This document shows positions 5,188-5,934 of a stretch of 5,934 bases of DNA, in pieces. The position numbers and the translations under genes are program-made. The first letter of the stretch is position 1. The number at the start of each line of letters is the position of its first letter. The stretch is taken from contig CAMNIW010000089.1 of NCBI GenBank assembly GCA_946540675.1, positions 1 through 5,934 on the forward strand, written 5' to 3'. Under the pieces are notes generated by a model. That model saw only the letters and a program-made list of their open reading frames with translations. It did not search any database and was not told where the DNA came from. Source of the DNA: an uncultured Clostridia bacterium (GTDB taxonomy: Bacteria; Bacillota; Clostridia; Christensenellales; Borkfalkiaceae).

Positions 5188-5208
5188 ATGGCGGTATTAA
5201 AAAATTGA
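5188..5208 (+). promoter_or_regulatory. Start region of the cwlD-like gene: mini-ORF overlapping a TTG start
   Basis: ATG at 5188 opens a six-codon frame (M-A-V-L-K-N) that ends at TGA 5206-5208, overlapping the TTG start codon at 5205-5207. The only SD-like bases before the TTG are the weak GGCGG at 5190-5194. The overlap could couple translation of the two, or could be chance; no peptide is claimed. Confidence 0.25.
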
Positions 5209-5906
5209 AGACGTCGGTCATTGCGAAAATATATGCGTTTTTAGCGGTAGCGGTACTGTCCGCGGTCGCGCTTTTTACGGCGAACGCCGCGGCGAAAGAA
5301 GCCGAAGACGCGGCGGCCGCTCCTAAACCCGACCTTACGGTGGTCATAGACGCCGGACACGGCGGAATAGATTCCGGCGTAACGGGAAAGGAGAGCGGAA
5401 CAAAGGAAAGCGATCTCAATCTGTCCATCGCGCGCGAACTCAAAAAACTCTTTGAAGAAGCGGGGATCAGGGTCGTTATGACGCGCGACGGCGAAGACGG
5501 ACTCTACGGCGAACTCTCGAAGGGATTCAAGATGCGCGATATGAAAAAGCGCAGGGAGATAATAAATTCCGCGGGGGCGAGAGTTATGATATCGGTGCAT
5601 CTCAATCACTTCTCGGACTCTTCGCGGCGCGGAGCGCAGGCTTTTTATAAAAAAGGGAGCGAAGAAGGTCTTAAACTTGCTACCTTCCTGCAAAAAAATC
5701 TCAACTTATCGAGCGGACAGGTAAAACGGTATTCTCCGCTCGTCGGGGATTATTACGTCTTAAACGAGTCCGAGCCCGTCGCAGCATTGTGCGAGTGTTG
5801 CTTTTTATCCAACTCCGAAGACGAAAAACTTATCTTGAGCGAAGACTACCGCCGCGAGATTGCAAGCCTTATATATAGGGGGACTATGGAGTATCTCGCG
5901 TCCTGA
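5205..5906 (+). CDS. cwlD: N-acetylmuramoyl-L-alanine amidase, CwlD-like
   Basis: A zinc amidase (Amidase_3 family) that removes the peptide from muramic acid in peptidoglycan. In spore formers CwlD does this in the cortex so that muramic-delta-lactam can form. The 233-residue length is close to B. subtilis CwlD (about 237). Residues 6-30 form a signal peptide or membrane anchor, followed by an Ala/Glu linker and the catalytic domain from about 43. Conserved residues are VVIDAGHGGIDSG with H52, E68 in TKESDLNLSIA, H132 in ISVHLNHF, and E197 in ALCECCFLSN, in the order expected for zinc ligands and catalytic Glu. The family usually has EVGFLSN, so C198-C199 in place of V-G is a local oddity. 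TTG at 5205 is chosen because it immediately precedes the signal sequence, with a stop codon upstream at 5184 and no other usable start in the hydrophobic segment. It could instead be a vegetative Amidase_3 enzyme, but length and lack of cell-wall-binding repeats favour CwlD. Confidence 0.85.
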   Translation: MKTSVIAKIYAFLAVAVLSAVALFTANAAAKEAEDAAAAPKPDLTVVIDAGHGGIDSGVTGKESGTKESDLNLSIARELKKLFEEAGIRVVMTRDGEDGLYGELSKGFKMRDMKKRREIINSAGARVMISVHLNHFSDSSRRGAQAFYKKGSEEGLKLATFLQKNLNLSSGQVKRYSPLVGDYYVLNESEPVAALCECCFLSNSEDEKLILSEDYRREIASLIYRGTMEYLAS

Positions 5907-5913
5907 AAAAACG

Positions 5914-5932
5914 AAAGCGGGCTGACGCTTTT
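5914..5932 (+). terminator. Possible hairpin after the cwlD-like gene, cut by the window end
   Basis: AAAGCG (5914-5919) pairs with CGCTTT (5926-5931) around a 6-nt loop, with only four T residues (5929-5932) before G-C. It is 8 nt from the stop codon. The structure may extend past the window edge; as seen it is a weak terminator candidate. Confidence 0.3.
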
Positions 5933-5934
5933 GC

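Noticed and set aside
5131..5200. Sporulation-sigma or sigma-A promoter for the cwlD-like gene (CATAAC near 5156; TTGTCA 5170-5175 with TATTAA 5195-5200)
   Set aside because: The CATA element has no convincing partner -35, and the TTGTCA/TATTAA pair has a 19-bp spacer. Neither is good enough to annotate.
1..5934. CRISPR arrays, tRNA or rRNA genes, insertion sequences, toxin-antitoxin pairs
   Set aside because: No spaced repeat array, cloverleaf, transposase or terminal inverted repeats were seen on either strand.

Overview
The window looks like chromosome from a Gram-positive, Clostridia-type Bacillota. The evidence is a DegV protein, the rpsF-ssb-rpsR operon with strong Shine-Dalgarno (SD) sites, a YugP-like membrane protein, a LASC-type lipoprotein, a MepA-like MATE exporter and a CwlD-type cortex amidase. 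The base composition is moderate rather than very AT-rich, and intergenic gaps are short and AT-rich. An uncultured gut Clostridia would fit, but I cannot name a species. CwlD suggests a spore-forming ancestry.

Layout. (1) Positions 1-546 hold the 3' part of a DegV fatty-acid-binding protein gene. (2) Positions 571-1789 form a complete ribosomal/SSB operon: an AT-rich upstream region, an exact-consensus sigma-A promoter, a roughly 100-nt structured leader that may be the S6:S18 autoregulatory RNA, then rpsF, ssb, rpsR and an intrinsic terminator. (3) Positions 1810-3604 form a separate two-gene unit with its own promoter and terminator. The first gene resembles the YugP membrane zinc metalloprotease but its HExxH motif is gone; the second encodes a lipoprotein with an acidic tail. 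(4) Positions 3605-3731 are a non-coding, AT-rich segment between two terminators with a cluster of DnaA-box-like 9-mers, two of them perfect. (5) Positions 3732-5152 hold a MATE exporter on the minus strand, with a bidirectional terminator downstream and a promoter whose -10 box overlaps the first possible ATG. (6) Positions 5205-5906 encode a CwlD-like amidase, divergent from the MATE gene and starting at TTG.

How the parts work together. S6 and S18 bind each other on the 16S rRNA platform, and SSB is produced from the same transcript. The YugP-like protein and the lipoprotein are both at the membrane and probably made together, so they may act together, although nothing in the sequence states their function. 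The MATE exporter and the amidase are independent envelope genes.

The observations most worth following are the dead-protease/lipoprotein pair, the insulated DnaA-box cluster, the rpsF leader, and the apparently leaderless MATE transcript.
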